From positions 1-61,870 of the forward strand of contig CANQHZ010000008.1 of the NCBI GenBank assembly GCA_947623805.1: 61,870 nucleotides of DNA. Reading direction: 5' to 3'. The notes under the pieces were generated by a model. The model did not search any database. It was not told the origin of the DNA and worked only from the letters and a program-made list of their open reading frames with translations. A program made the translations under genes and the position numbers. Positions 16,088 to 25,451 of the stretch are shown here, one piece after another (the first letter of the stretch is position 1; every line of letters begins with the position of its first letter). The stretch comes from an uncultured Lachnospiraceae bacterium (GTDB lineage: Bacteria > Bacillota > Clostridia > Lachnospirales > Lachnospiraceae).

Positions 16088-17029
16088 GAAAGCAGACAGG
16101 GTTATCAGAAACTTAATACAGGGGGGGGGTATAGAAAGTTTATTTTATTTCCATTTGGTGATAATGGAATGATGATAAAAAATATTTTAAATTTGCGCTA
16201 TGGCATTCAGGAAGAATATATTGTTGACAATAAACTGTCAGAAATATCTAATAATAAAAACATTATTAGTTTAAAGGATTTAAAAGAGAAAAACATTGAT
16301 GACATGATTATACTATTAACAAGTGATATGAATAATATTTATTCAGAAATCCGTAAACAGTTAATGGAAGTGGTTGATATAGAAAAAATAGTAGATGTAT
16401 TTTCCTATTCGGTTTATTTTGATAAGGACATGTACTATAATGTTACGGATTTTAAAGATGATCCAAGATTAATGGCGTTAGAATCAGCTGCCAGAGAAAT
16501 ATATTACAATCATGTAGATGGAGCAATAGCAGAATGTGGGGTTTATCAAGGTGGGTTTGCCAATTACATGAGCCGTTTTATGCCTGATAGGAAATTATAT
16601 TTGTTTGATACTTTTTCTGGATTTGATGATAGGGATATTACCCCACAGGAACAAATTGATTCAGGTCGGTTTAGGAGAGAACATATGCATGATGATACGT
16701 CGGTTGAACTTACCTTGAGTAATATTGGATATTGTACCAATGCAGTTGTGCGAAAAGGATATTTCCCAGATACAGCAATAGGATTGGAAGAAGAAAAATT
16801 TGCATTTGTAAGTTTGGATACAGATTTGTATAAACCTATATTGGCGGGATTGGAGTTCTTCTGGCCTAGACTGAATCCTGGTGGATATATATTTGTAGAT
16901 GATTTTAGACATCCATTACTACTAGGAGTAAGGAAAGCGGTTATAGAATTTTGTAAAAGGGAGGGAATCGGTTATATGAGTCTGCCAGATGGAACAGATG
17001 CTACGGCAGTCATTTCAAAACCCTTGTAA
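16074..17029 (+). CDS. TylF/MycF-type O-methyltransferase, out of phase because of a G9 tract
   Basis: ATG 16074 overlaps the LicD gene and has a GGGAGG site 9 bases upstream. It opens a frame that enters nine Gs at 16121 and then stops at TGA 16170. The rest of the gene continues in another frame from before the ATG at 16169. With ten Gs the two parts join into 318 residues: an N-terminal Rossmann-like module containing KFILFPFG and YIVDN, then the TylF-like core with GAIAECGVYQGGFANYMS, LYLFDTFSGFDD, FVSLDTDLYKP and FVDDFRHP (metal-binding Asp pair). As sequenced the gene is OFF unless internal ATG 16169 is used. The product would methylate a hydroxyl on a sugar of the glycan. Confidence 0.75.
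16121..16129 (+). repeat. Poly-G tract, G9 (phase-variation tract A)
   Basis: Nine consecutive Gs in ACA-G9-TATA. Nine Gs leave the upstream ATG out of frame with the methyltransferase; ten (or seven) put it in frame. Confidence 0.9.
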
Positions 17030-17033
17030 ATTC

Positions 17034-17450
17034 ATGAGAAAGTTAATTGGTTATACTGCAGGAACCTTCGATATGTTTCATATTGGACATTTGAATCTTT
17101 TGAAAAATGCCAAGTCTCGGTGTGATTACCTAATTGTTGGTGTTAATTCTGATAAGCTTGTAGAAGAATACAAAGGAAAAAAAGTAGTAGTTCCTTTGGT
17201 TGAAAGGATGGAAATAATAAGAGCCCTTCGTTTTGTAGATGAGGTGATATCAGTAGATTCTTTGGATAAAAGGATAATTTGGGATCAAAAACACTATGAT
17301 TTACTTTTTATCGGAGATGATTGGAAAGGAAATCCCAGGTGGGAAACCACGAAAAATGAAATGAAACAGTTTGGTGTGGAAACCATATTTTTGCCTTATA
17401 CGAAAGGAACGAATTCTACTCTGCTAAGAGAAAAGTTACAAGATTATTAG
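17034..17450 (+). CDS. TagD-like cytidylyltransferase
   Basis: The 138-residue single-domain nucleotidyltransferase shows GYTAGTFDMFHIGHLNLL (HxGH), FIGDDWKG and the terminal GTNSTLLREK motif, matching the glycerol-3-phosphate cytidylyltransferase family in length and order. It would make CDP-glycerol or a similar CDP-polyol. ATG 17034 lies 4 bases after the methyltransferase stop with no separate ribosome site, so it depends on translational coupling. When the G tract upstream is out of phase, polarity could also lower this gene's output. Confidence 0.8.
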   Translation: MRKLIGYTAGTFDMFHIGHLNLLKNAKSRCDYLIVGVNSDKLVEEYKGKKVVVPLVERMEIIRALRFVDEVISVDSLDKRIIWDQKHYDLLFIGDDWKGNPRWETTKNEMKQFGVETIFLPYTKGTNSTLLREKLQDY

Positions 17451-17475
17451 AAAATTTGATTTGGAGGATACATAG

Positions 17476-19401
17476 TTGCATAATTTGAGGGATGAAATAA
17501 ATTTTTATTTGACGGAGGAAGAATGTAGGCGACTATTTAATGGCAAGAAAGTATTTGTGTTTGGAACAGGAGTTGATGCAGAACAATTTACACAGGAATT
17601 AGAGGATTGCATAGGCATCAGAGCATATATTGATAATAGGCGGGCAGAGTATGGCAGTATGTTTTATGGTAAGAATGTTATTAGCTTAAAACAAGGATTA
17701 GAGAACCGTGGACCAAATGAACCTATTATTATTGCTACTTATAGATTTGCAAGGGAAATTATAAAACAATTGGAGGAAGTTGGATTAATATCGGGCGTGG
17801 ATTTTTTTGTTTATGATAATATGCAGATTTTTCACGCAGATGAGATTACGGAAAGTTATATAAGCTTTTTGAGCAATATATGGAAAGAACATAAAAAATC
17901 CAACATATCTAAGAAAATACTGGTTCCATTCGATAATAGACATGATTTGATGTCAGTAGTGTATGCATATTGTGGTAATTATTTCGCAGAAAAATACAAT
18001 GCCTCTATATATGCGTATTTCAGGGGAGGAGCAGTATATTCAAATATTTCAGAAACCATAAAAAATATATACAGAGCATTTAATGTTGAGGATGTAATCA
18101 ATACAGAATTGGTTAAGGATTTGCAAAATGAAGCTGACAACATATGCTCAGCTGTTTGGAGAAAAGCGTCAACATGGGAGGATTGGGATAACATTACAAT
18201 ATATGGAATACATTTTGGTACTACAATTATAAGAGATTTTTTGAGAAGGTATATTCCTACTTTTGATTTAAGAGAAGAAAAAATGTATCAGTTTTTACAG
18301 AGAACAATTAGAACAATCGTTTTCTGGTATCATTATATTTTTGAGAATGATGTTAGTGTTGTTTTGTTGGCAGATGGAGTAAGCTGGGACGGGTATATTA
18401 GAGATATAGCTATTTCAAAAGGAATCCCTACATACGCATTGGGTTATAAGATGGCTAAGATGACGTTAGACTATTGCGATAGAGCTCAGTATCCGTATTT
18501 TAAAGAAATGTGGATGCAATTAACAAATGATGAGCAAATATATGGAATGAAGTGGGCTAAAGAGCATATTGCAAAAAGGCTGCGTGGAGGAACGGAGGAG
18601 GTTTTTTATACTAATAAAAATAATTTTACTTTTGCTGAAAAGAAAAAGAATAATCGCATATTAGAAGATAATGATAAATTAAAGATTATCATATGTCCAC
18701 ATATATTTGAAGAAGACTGCTATTGGTGTGGAAAGCAAATTTTTGATAATAATTATTTTGCATGGCTGTGCCATTTAGGAGAGCTTTCCGAAAAAACTCC
18801 AGATTATGATTGGTATTTAAAGATGCATCCTTTTGCACAAAGGAGAGACATGATAATTATTAATATGCTATTAGAAAAATATCCAAGGATAAAGAAAATT
18901 CCGTCAAATGTATCGCCATTACAGCTTAAAGAAGAAGGAGCTGCTTATGCGCTTACTGTCTATGGAACGATTGGGCATGAGTTCCCAGAAATCGGAATTC
19001 AAGTAATTAATGCAGGAGTCAATCCTCATAGCGCATATGATTTTACTTGGAATCCTCAAACGAAAGAAGAATATGATGATTTAATTTTGAACTTAGAAAA
19101 TTTAGAAACAAAAGAAGATTATGAAGGTTTGTATCAATTTTATAGTTTGAATTATCTATATTACGACTGGGAGTACATACCATTTCGGAAATTATTTTTT
19201 GAAAATCCAATCTTGGCAATGGATAAATTAGAACTAAAAAATTACGGTAAAGACTTAGGAACCTGGAAGTATGAGGAATACATGAAAGAGTGGACAAAAG
19301 AAAAGCATGAGCAAATTATGAATCAAATGGAAAGCATATTTCAAAAACTTGACGAATGGGAACCGAATATATTGTATAAAAGAAAAGTAATAATTGAATA
19401 A
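17476..19401 (+). CDS. Large putative glycan-synthesis protein with N-terminal Rossmann-like module
   Basis: The gene starts at TTG 17476 after TTGGAGG and encodes 641 residues. Residues about 24-110 are the recurrent module of this locus (KVFVFGTGVDAEQF, AYIDNRR). The body is not confidently recognised. KMHPFAQRR and the late VYGTIGHEFPEIG resemble GT-B capsule-synthesis or glycerophosphotransferase-like enzymes (an R/K-x-HP block and an acidic, glycine-rich donor-site block). It is soluble, with no signal peptide. I expect a transferase using an activated sugar or polyol, but the donor is unknown. Confidence 0.45.
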   Translation: MHNLRDEINFYLTEEECRRLFNGKKVFVFGTGVDAEQFTQELEDCIGIRAYIDNRRAEYGSMFYGKNVISLKQGLENRGPNEPIIIATYRFAREIIKQLEEVGLISGVDFFVYDNMQIFHADEITESYISFLSNIWKEHKKSNISKKILVPFDNRHDLMSVVYAYCGNYFAEKYNASIYAYFRGGAVYSNISETIKNIYRAFNVEDVINTELVKDLQNEADNICSAVWRKASTWEDWDNITIYGIHFGTTIIRDFLRRYIPTFDLREEKMYQFLQRTIRTIVFWYHYIFENDVSVVLLADGVSWDGYIRDIAISKGIPTYALGYKMAKMTLDYCDRAQYPYFKEMWMQLTNDEQIYGMKWAKEHIAKRLRGGTEEVFYTNKNNFTFAEKKKNNRILEDNDKLKIIICPHIFEEDCYWCGKQIFDNNYFAWLCHLGELSEKTPDYDWYLKMHPFAQRRDMIIINMLLEKYPRIKKIPSNVSPLQLKEEGAAYALTVYGTIGHEFPEIGIQVINAGVNPHSAYDFTWNPQTKEEYDDLILNLENLETKEDYEGLYQFYSLNYLYYDWEYIPFRKLFFENPILAMDKLELKNYGKDLGTWKYEEYMKEWTKEKHEQIMNQMESIFQKLDEWEPNILYKRKVIIE

Positions 19402-19460
19402 TGAATTATTAAAAATTAGTACATAAAATTCAGCATAATGTTTTGTCTGGAGTGAATACG

Positions 19461-20531
19461 ATGAATAATAAAGAAACCGAAAAATATGTAGGCTATCCCC
19501 AAATGACGATAGTTGAAGCGATGCGGAAAATTGATATTACCGGGAGTGGTATTTTATTTATTGTAGGCGAATACGGGCAGCTGATGGGGACACTGACAGA
19601 TGGGGATATTCGCAGGTGGCTGATAAAAACAGGCGATTTAAATATTACGGTTTCTGATATTATGCAGAACAATCCATTCTTTTTATCGGATGTAGATAGA
19701 GCACATGCATTAGAAAAAATGATTGAAAAACGTTTGCGTGCATTGCCGATTGTCAATGAACAGCGTCAGATTACAGATATTATTTTCAACACATATAATG
19801 TGAATGAGGGAATTTGTGGGATATCACATGCTTTAAAGAATGTACCTGTTGTAATCATGGCGGGTGGAAAAGGGACAAGGCTGTTACCATATACGCATGT
19901 GTTGCCAAAACCACTCATTCCTATTGGTGACAAGCCAATATTGGAGATGATTATAGATCAGTTCTGTAAATATGGCTGTGAAAAGTTTTTTTTGATACTT
20001 AACTATAAAAAAAATATGATTAAGGCCTACTTTAATGAGCTTGGACATGATTATCAGATTGAATACATTGAGGAGAAAGAGCCGTTGGGAACTGGTGGCG
20101 GCTTATCATTATTGAAAGATAAGCTGAGAGGGACATTTATTTTATCAAATTGCGATATTTTAATAAGGGATGACTTTTCTAGCATGCTGGATTTTCACAA
20201 GAATAGTGGCAACAAAATAAGCATGATTTGCTCATTAAAAAATTTTAAGATACCATATGGAATTGTTCATATGGGGCCGCATGGAGCAGTGGAATCTATG
20301 GAAGAAAAGCCTACAGTGTCTTTTTTTACGAATACGGGCGTATATTTTATCGAATCTGAAATCTTGGAAGAAATACCAAATGATACTTTTATGGGATTTC
20401 CTGAGATTATAGATAGACATAGAAAGCATGGAAATCAGGTGGGTGTATATCCAATAAGTGAATCGGCATGGCTTGACATGGGACAAGCCGAAGAACTTGA
20501 AAAGATGAAGAAAAACTTTGAAGGGATATAA
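19461..20531 (+). CDS. CBS-domain sugar nucleotidyltransferase (PtmE-like, nonulosonate pathway)
   Basis: The 356-residue protein has two CBS motifs in residues 1-120 (GTLTDGDIRRWL, then ALPIVNE) followed by an NTP-transferase domain with VVIMAGGKGTRLLPYTHVLPKPL (about residues 132-154) and GTGGGLSLL. This domain pair is that of PtmE, which makes GDP-glucosamine for legionaminic acid in Campylobacter. It neighbours NeuD-, NeuA-, NeuB- and LegB-like genes, which supports the assignment. ATG 19461 is preferred to the in-frame TTG at 19443 because it follows TGGAGTG. The stop codon is adjacent to the next start, so they are co-translated. Confidence 0.8.
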   Translation: MNNKETEKYVGYPQMTIVEAMRKIDITGSGILFIVGEYGQLMGTLTDGDIRRWLIKTGDLNITVSDIMQNNPFFLSDVDRAHALEKMIEKRLRALPIVNEQRQITDIIFNTYNVNEGICGISHALKNVPVVIMAGGKGTRLLPYTHVLPKPLIPIGDKPILEMIIDQFCKYGCEKFFLILNYKKNMIKAYFNELGHDYQIEYIEEKEPLGTGGGLSLLKDKLRGTFILSNCDILIRDDFSSMLDFHKNSGNKISMICSLKNFKIPYGIVHMGPHGAVESMEEKPTVSFFTNTGVYFIESEILEEIPNDTFMGFPEIIDRHRKHGNQVGVYPISESAWLDMGQAEELEKMKKNFEGI

Positions 20532-21155
20532 ATGAAGAAAATCGTTTTGATAGGATATGGTGGACATGCTGAAAGCATTATAGACAGCATTAAGCAGGCA
20601 GGGGTATATGAAATTGTAGGCTATACTGATTTGAAAAAAGCAGATTTTGAGACAGATTATCCTTATTTGGGAAACGATGATGTATTGGCAGATGTTTATA
20701 GTAAGGGTGTTGACAGCGCTGCGATTTGTATTGGATATTTAGGCCAATCTGATATTAGGGACAGGCTGTATGAGAAAGTAAAGAGAATCGGTTTTCGATT
20801 ACCATGTATTGTAGATAAGACGGCAGCTTTGGCAGCAGATGTTTTGATTGAGGATGGCAGTTATGTGGGAAAAGGAGCGATAGTCAATTCAAAAAGTAAG
20901 ATTGGTAAGATGTGCATTGTTAATTCGGGTGCAGTGGTCGAACATGGGAATCGAGTGGGGGATTTCTCACATGTGTCTGTAGGTGCAGTATTATGTGGAA
21001 ATGTTATGGTTGGTGATCATGTTTTTGTGGGGGCAAATGCGACAGTTGTTCAGGGAGTAAACATCCAAGCATATAGCAGTATTGGGGCAGGGACAATTGT
21101 TTTAAAGGATGTTCCAGACAATACAAAGGTATATGGGATATGGAATGGTAAGTAG
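20532..21155 (+). CDS. NeuD/PglD-family sugar N- or O-acetyltransferase (LegH-like)
   Basis: The 207-residue protein has an N-terminal Rossmann-like UDP-sugar domain (KIVLIGYGGHAESIID) and a left-handed beta-helix of hexapeptide repeats (about residues 95-195). It includes the catalytic-type His in NSGAVVEHGNRVGDFSHVSVGA. Such enzymes acetylate amino sugars in bacillosamine and nonulosonate pathways. Between a PtmE-like gene and nonulosonate genes, a LegH-type N-acetyltransferase is the best guess. It starts directly at the previous stop. Confidence 0.8.
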   Translation: MKKIVLIGYGGHAESIIDSIKQAGVYEIVGYTDLKKADFETDYPYLGNDDVLADVYSKGVDSAAICIGYLGQSDIRDRLYEKVKRIGFRLPCIVDKTAALAADVLIEDGSYVGKGAIVNSKSKIGKMCIVNSGAVVEHGNRVGDFSHVSVGAVLCGNVMVGDHVFVGANATVVQGVNIQAYSSIGAGTIVLKDVPDNTKVYGIWNGK

Positions 21156-21156
21156 T

Positions 21157-21975
21157 ATGAAAACGGTATTTGGAAGCGTTGTTTATCAAAGTGCATTAGA
21201 ATATTTGGAAGATTTTATGCACTCTGTAGATGAACAAGTTGATTGCGATTTTTCGCTGTTTTTGTTAAATGATAACATAAGTCCGGAGATACTGAAAAAA
21301 AGATTATTAAGATATTCCGTTCAGATGAATATTGAACATTTTGATAATAAAACACCTGTGCAGCTAAGGATAGAATTGCTGAAAAAGGCGAAACATGAAA
21401 ATGTAGATTTATTGATAATTGGAGACTGTGACGATTTTTTTTCTAATGCCCGTGTATCAAATACAATCAATGCCAGTATTGAAAATCCGGAATATACTTT
21501 TTTTTATAATGAATTGCGGGACATGCAGGGGATAAGCATTATGCCTGTGTTACCGGAATATATAGAGGATTTTAAAGAGATTGGCGAATATAATTTCTTG
21601 GGATTGTCCAATACTGCGATAAATATGCGGAAAATTAGTAGTGATTTTATTGATTCACTAGAAGGATACCCATATGAGATTTTTGACTGGTATCTTTTTT
21701 CACGGATGTTATTGGAAGGCGGGAGTGGGAAAAGGGTAGATGGCTGTTTTACAGTATATCGAATACATGAAAATAATATTGCGGGGATACAGAGATTTAA
21801 TGAGTATAATGTGAAGCATGAAATCGAAGTGAAAAGAAAGCATTATGGCAGCCTAAAGAAATACCACAAATATTATGAGGAAAAATATAATCAATATCAA
21901 CAGGTAAATGGTTTACAATATTTGAGTGAACGAAAAAAATATTTCTGGTGGAACTTGTTGAGGGCAAATGAGTAA
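21157..21975 (+). CDS. GT2-like glycosyltransferase
   Basis: The 272-residue protein starts MKTVFGSVVYQSALEYL. It has a GT-A-like core with LLIIGDCDDFFSNARV (residues about 87-102) supplying the acidic metal site, and a late FDWYLFSRM acceptor-side block. It lacks the usual long C-terminal part. ATG 21157 overlaps the tail of the acyltransferase region by adjacency only. It probably adds a sugar to the glycan; donor unknown. Confidence 0.6.
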   Translation: MKTVFGSVVYQSALEYLEDFMHSVDEQVDCDFSLFLLNDNISPEILKKRLLRYSVQMNIEHFDNKTPVQLRIELLKKAKHENVDLLIIGDCDDFFSNARVSNTINASIENPEYTFFYNELRDMQGISIMPVLPEYIEDFKEIGEYNFLGLSNTAINMRKISSDFIDSLEGYPYEIFDWYLFSRMLLEGGSGKRVDGCFTVYRIHENNIAGIQRFNEYNVKHEIEVKRKHYGSLKKYHKYYEEKYNQYQQVNGLQYLSERKKYFWWNLLRANE

Positions 21976-22004
21976 ATATAGAGAAGATGAGGAGATAAAA
22001 TAAA

Positions 22005-22661
22005 ATGGAAGGAACATCACATGAGATTCTTTGGAAAGGAAGCTTTGGAAACGAATATACGGTAAGAAATAGGCATGGCGAAGAAATGATAGCATGTAGA
22101 GTGGGAAATCTGGCAAGATGTTTGGCGCGGGCGGATTATATTTCAAGTTCTTTGGAAATTGGAAGTAATATCGGATATAACGAGATTGCGCTACAAAGAT
22201 TATATCCAGATATAAAGATGGATGTTGTAGAAATAAACAAGTATGCTGCTGACGAATGTGCAAAGATAAAAAATGTAAGTGTATACAATACATCGGTATA
22301 TGATTTTACTACGGAAAACAGATATGATCTCACTTTTGTAAATGGGGTGCTTATATACATAGATTTGGATAAATTGGCAAAGGTGTATGAGAGCTTATAT
22401 ACATACAGTAAAAAGTACATTTTAATTGTGGAATATTATAATCCTACGCCAGTTGATGTGAAATATAGAGGTCTGGATGGACAAATGTGTAAACGCGATT
22501 TTGCAGGAGAAATGCTGGATAAATATAGTGATCTTAATTTATTGGATTATGGTTTTATCTATCATCGTGATAAAGCTTTCCCTATGGATGATTTTAACTG
22601 GTTTTTGTTAGAGAAAATATCAAAAACATATACGGGGGGGGGGTATAATGATGGCTTATAA
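22005..22661 (+). CDS. Pseudaminic-acid-associated methyltransferase (PMAM-type)
   Basis: The 218-residue SAM-dependent methyltransferase starts with the WKGSFGNEYTVRN signature of the pseudaminic acid biosynthesis-associated methylases (TIGR03587-like). A SAM-binding LEIGSNIGYNE and VNGVLIYIDLDKL follow. The family sits in flagellin-glycosylation loci, giving one of the best hints to the purpose of this region. The last codons read through a G10 tract (22634-22643) and overlap the next gene. Losing one G would fuse this protein to its neighbour, while eleven Gs would shorten it by three residues. Confidence 0.75.
   Translation: MEGTSHEILWKGSFGNEYTVRNRHGEEMIACRVGNLARCLARADYISSSLEIGSNIGYNEIALQRLYPDIKMDVVEINKYAADECAKIKNVSVYNTSVYDFTTENRYDLTFVNGVLIYIDLDKLAKVYESLYTYSKKYILIVEYYNPTPVDVKYRGLDGQMCKRDFAGEMLDKYSDLNLLDYGFIYHRDKAFPMDDFNWFLLEKISKTYTGGGYNDGL
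22634..22643 (+). repeat. Poly-G tract, G10 (tract B)
   Basis: Ten Gs in TAC-G10-TATAATG, at the end of the methyltransferase and 4 bases before the next start. With G9 the two genes would form one fused frame. The tract can also act as a Shine-Dalgarno sequence for the next gene. Confidence 0.9.
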
Positions 22662-23646
22662 TATTGTTTCCATGGGATGTGCATGTGGTGTCGCAAGATC
22701 TATGGAAAAATATGGATTGCGGCAATGTTCAGGACCTTTTGACTGGTATGTTTCTAAGTTTAGCTCTTTGCTGCATTTTATGGAAACTGATTTTTCAGAT
22801 TTTTTGGATAGGAAAAATATAAAGATTTCATCCAGGCCAAATGAATTTTATGATGAAAAGTATGACTGTTATTTTGCAAATGAAATAACATATGACTTTG
22901 ATGATGAATGGGATTCTGTTTACAACAAATATCAAAGAAGGATAAAAAGATTTCAGCAAATAACAAAATCACCAACGTATTTCATCAGATGTATTCGGGA
23001 TGAGGATGAAGAAAAATATATCTATGAAAATTATGAGTATATTTTATCGATTATTAAGGAGCAGAATGATCTAAATGAAATTATTTTTCTGGGGAGAAAG
23101 GATTCTGTTGAGGGATTTCCGTTCAAATATTTTCCAATAGGATACCAAGTCGGCGATTGTGCCTATAATATTGCAATAGGAAATAATTGGCTGTTTGATA
23201 GAAATTATGATATTTTGAAGTTCCTTTGCGGAGAACTGCCTGAAGAAAGAATTATTAAAAATCTTTTCTTTTACAGGAAAAAGCTTGCTCAAAATGAGTT
23301 GGTAATAAGGGATAGGTATGCAATGGCTGTTAAATTGCTTCAGTGCAAAGAGGAAGAATGGCTTGGCAGACTTCCAGAGCATATAATAATATACGGGGGG
23401 GGGGTAATCGGAAAGGCTTTATATGATAAATGCAAGAAATTCTGCAGTGTGGAGAGTTTTGTAGACCGACACCCAAATGCAAGCAATTATGATGGAGTGA
23501 AAATAGTGCATTATACGGACATTGTTTCACTGAAAGGAAAGAATTTCGTTATAACGCCAATATATGATATCCAAAAAATATCTAAAATAATTTCTAAATA
23601 TAAACCAGACGCCAATATTATTCCATTGGATAAAATATTGATTTAA
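22648..23646 (+). CDS. DUF1796-type papain-like protein with C-terminal Rossmann-like module
   Basis: The 332-residue protein begins MAYNIVSMGCACGVARSMEKYGL, and CSGPFDWYVS follows. This matches DUF1796, a putative papain-like cysteine peptidase family found in glycan loci (Cys about 11-13). Residues about 248-332 are the module shared by many proteins here, starting IIIYGGGVIGKALYDKC. A second G10 tract (23395-23404) encodes the glycine loop. A change of one G would delete the module while leaving the N-terminal domain. Start is ATG 22648 or 22651, with the upstream G tract as ribosome site. Confidence 0.65.
   Translation: MMAYNIVSMGCACGVARSMEKYGLRQCSGPFDWYVSKFSSLLHFMETDFSDFLDRKNIKISSRPNEFYDEKYDCYFANEITYDFDDEWDSVYNKYQRRIKRFQQITKSPTYFIRCIRDEDEEKYIYENYEYILSIIKEQNDLNEIIFLGRKDSVEGFPFKYFPIGYQVGDCAYNIAIGNNWLFDRNYDILKFLCGELPEERIIKNLFFYRKKLAQNELVIRDRYAMAVKLLQCKEEEWLGRLPEHIIIYGGGVIGKALYDKCKKFCSVESFVDRHPNASNYDGVKIVHYTDIVSLKGKNFVITPIYDIQKISKIISKYKPDANIIPLDKILI
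23395..23404 (+). repeat. Poly-G tract, G10 (tract C)
   Basis: Ten Gs inside the coding sequence for IIIYGGGVIG. In the current length the frame is open; G9 or G11 would truncate the C-terminal module. Confidence 0.9.
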
Positions 23647-23684
23647 AAATATTGTTTTGATTGTGTATTAAGTGGGGAGTGGAT

Positions 23685-24371
23685 ATGTTAGCGATTATTC
23701 CTGCAAGAGGAGGTTCCAAAGGGCTGCCAGGAAAAAACATAAAAAATTTAGATGGGAAACCGCTGATTTCTTATACGATAGAAGCAGCATGTGCAGCAGA
23801 ATGTATAGATAGGGTTGTTGTTAGTACTGATGATGAAAAAATTGCTGAGATTTCACGAAGATGCGGCGCAGAGATACCTTTTATCAGAGAACAGAAACTG
23901 GCATCAGATGATGCGTCTGCGATAGATGTGTATATAGATGCGATAAGTCGGTTGGGGGCTGAATACAAGAAGAAACCATTTATGGTTTTGCTGCCTACAG
24001 TTCCATTTCGGACAGCGAAACATATAGATGAAGCTTATAAGTTGTTTTATAAGGAAAATGCAAGAACTTTAATTTCTGTAATGCAGGCAGAAATACCTGC
24101 GAGTTGGTATTTGTCGGTTAATGAAGATGGATTTTTGTCTTCATTAGGATATGGAATGAAAAACGGCAATGTACAGAATCGACAGAACAATCTGATTGAG
24201 TATGTGCCAAACGGAGCAATTTATATTTTGGATTACACATTGCTGAGTGAAAAGCGTACATATTATTGTGAGAGTACAGTACCATATATTATGTGTGGGC
24301 AAGATTCTGTGGATATCGATACATTAGAAGACTTTGAATATGCAGAGTTTCTGATATGTAAGAAAAAATAG
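23685..24371 (+). CDS. neuA: CMP-nonulosonate cytidylyltransferase (NeuA/LegF-like)
   Basis: The 228-residue protein has the CMP-sialic acid synthetase motif IIPARGGSKGLPGKNIKNL at its start. VVSTDDEKIAE, LLPTVPFRT and SVDIDTLEDFEYAE at the C-terminus follow. It activates a nine-carbon sugar (sialic, legionaminic or pseudaminic type) with CTP. ATG 23685 follows GGGGAG; an in-frame TTG at 23661 is less likely. It directly precedes the synthase gene. Confidence 0.88.
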   Translation: MLAIIPARGGSKGLPGKNIKNLDGKPLISYTIEAACAAECIDRVVVSTDDEKIAEISRRCGAEIPFIREQKLASDDASAIDVYIDAISRLGAEYKKKPFMVLLPTVPFRTAKHIDEAYKLFYKENARTLISVMQAEIPASWYLSVNEDGFLSSLGYGMKNGNVQNRQNNLIEYVPNGAIYILDYTLLSEKRTYYCESTVPYIMCGQDSVDIDTLEDFEYAEFLICKKK

Positions 24372-24387
24372 GAAGGGTATTGATTGT

Positions 24388-25434
24388 ATGTTTAGTTATC
24401 CGGATTTATGCAGCGATAAAACAAAACCTTATGTTATAGCTGAAATAGGGGCAAATCACAATGGCGATATGGAACTGGCTAAGAAAATTATTGATGAGGC
24501 AGTATGTTGTGGAGCAGATTGTGTAAAATTTCAGTCATGGACGAAAGAATCTATTTTTTCTAAAAAGACATATGAGGATAATTTTTTTCTTGGAGATGAT
24601 TATCGCAATAGAAAGGATTATACACTGGAGCAGATTGTTGACAAATATCATATTGATTTTGAAAAGCATAAAGAATTAAAACGTTATTGTGACAGCAAGG
24701 GGATTGACTTTAATTCAACACCATTTTCAAAGAAAGAAATGGATTTGCTAACAGATGATATAGGTGTGCCATTTATCAAAATTGCTTCTATGGATTTGAA
24801 CAATATCCCCTTTTTAAAGTATGCAGCAGGAAAGAAGAAACCCGTAGTACTCAGTACAGGGTTATGCGGTTTGACAGAAATAAATAACGCTGTAGAATGT
24901 CTTGAAAAAGAGGGCTGTGATGAAATTGTATTGTTGCATTGCGTCTCAATTTATCCGCCCCAGGATGAAGAAGTAAATTTGAATAATATAGATATGCTGA
25001 AAAAGAATTTTGGGTATCCCGTGGGGTATTCAGACCATACGATTGGGACTGTTGCTCCGATTATGTCTTTAGCAAAAGGTGTAAAAATTATAGAAAAACA
25101 CTTTACGATTGATAAAAACATGGAAGGCTGGGATCACAAAATATCAGCGGATCCACCTGAATTAAGGACAATATGCGATGCCGCGAAAACTGGCTATAAG
25201 ATGCTTGGGAGCTTTAGAAGGCATGTAAACGAAACTGCCGAACGCCGAGAGGCATTTCAAAGGAGTATAGTAGCTGCGAGAAATATAAAAAAAGACGAAA
25301 TTATTTCTATGGAGGATATCGATTTTAAACGTCCGGGAATCGGAATTGCACCGCAATATTACAATTTTATTGTTGGAAAAACTGCAAAAAGAGATATAGC
25401 GTATGATGAAATAATACAATTAATGGATTTTTAA
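24388..25434 (+). CDS. neuB: Nonulosonate synthase (NeuB/LegI-like)
   Basis: The 348-residue protein has a NeuB TIM barrel: VIAEIGANHNGDMELAKKI (residues about 14-32), KFQSW, STPFSKKEMD, KIASMDLNN and GYSDHTIG. A SAF antifreeze-like C-terminal domain (about 285-348, ending with RPGIGIAPQYYNFIVGKTAKRDI) follows. It condenses phosphoenolpyruvate with a six-carbon amino sugar. The LegB- and PtmE-like neighbours favour a legionaminic-type substrate over N-acetylneuraminic acid. Confidence 0.9.
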   Translation: MFSYPDLCSDKTKPYVIAEIGANHNGDMELAKKIIDEAVCCGADCVKFQSWTKESIFSKKTYEDNFFLGDDYRNRKDYTLEQIVDKYHIDFEKHKELKRYCDSKGIDFNSTPFSKKEMDLLTDDIGVPFIKIASMDLNNIPFLKYAAGKKKPVVLSTGLCGLTEINNAVECLEKEGCDEIVLLHCVSIYPPQDEEVNLNNIDMLKKNFGYPVGYSDHTIGTVAPIMSLAKGVKIIEKHFTIDKNMEGWDHKISADPPELRTICDAAKTGYKMLGSFRRHVNETAERREAFQRSIVAARNIKKDEIISMEDIDFKRPGIGIAPQYYNFIVGKTAKRDIAYDEIIQLMDF

Positions 25435-25451
25435 GCAGGGAGGGCATGTAA

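Noticed and set aside
17476-19401. Assignment as a motility accessory factor (Maf/DUF115) glycosyltransferase
   Set aside because: The characteristic Maf glycine-rich GAGPS-type motif is not visible; only general GT-B features are.
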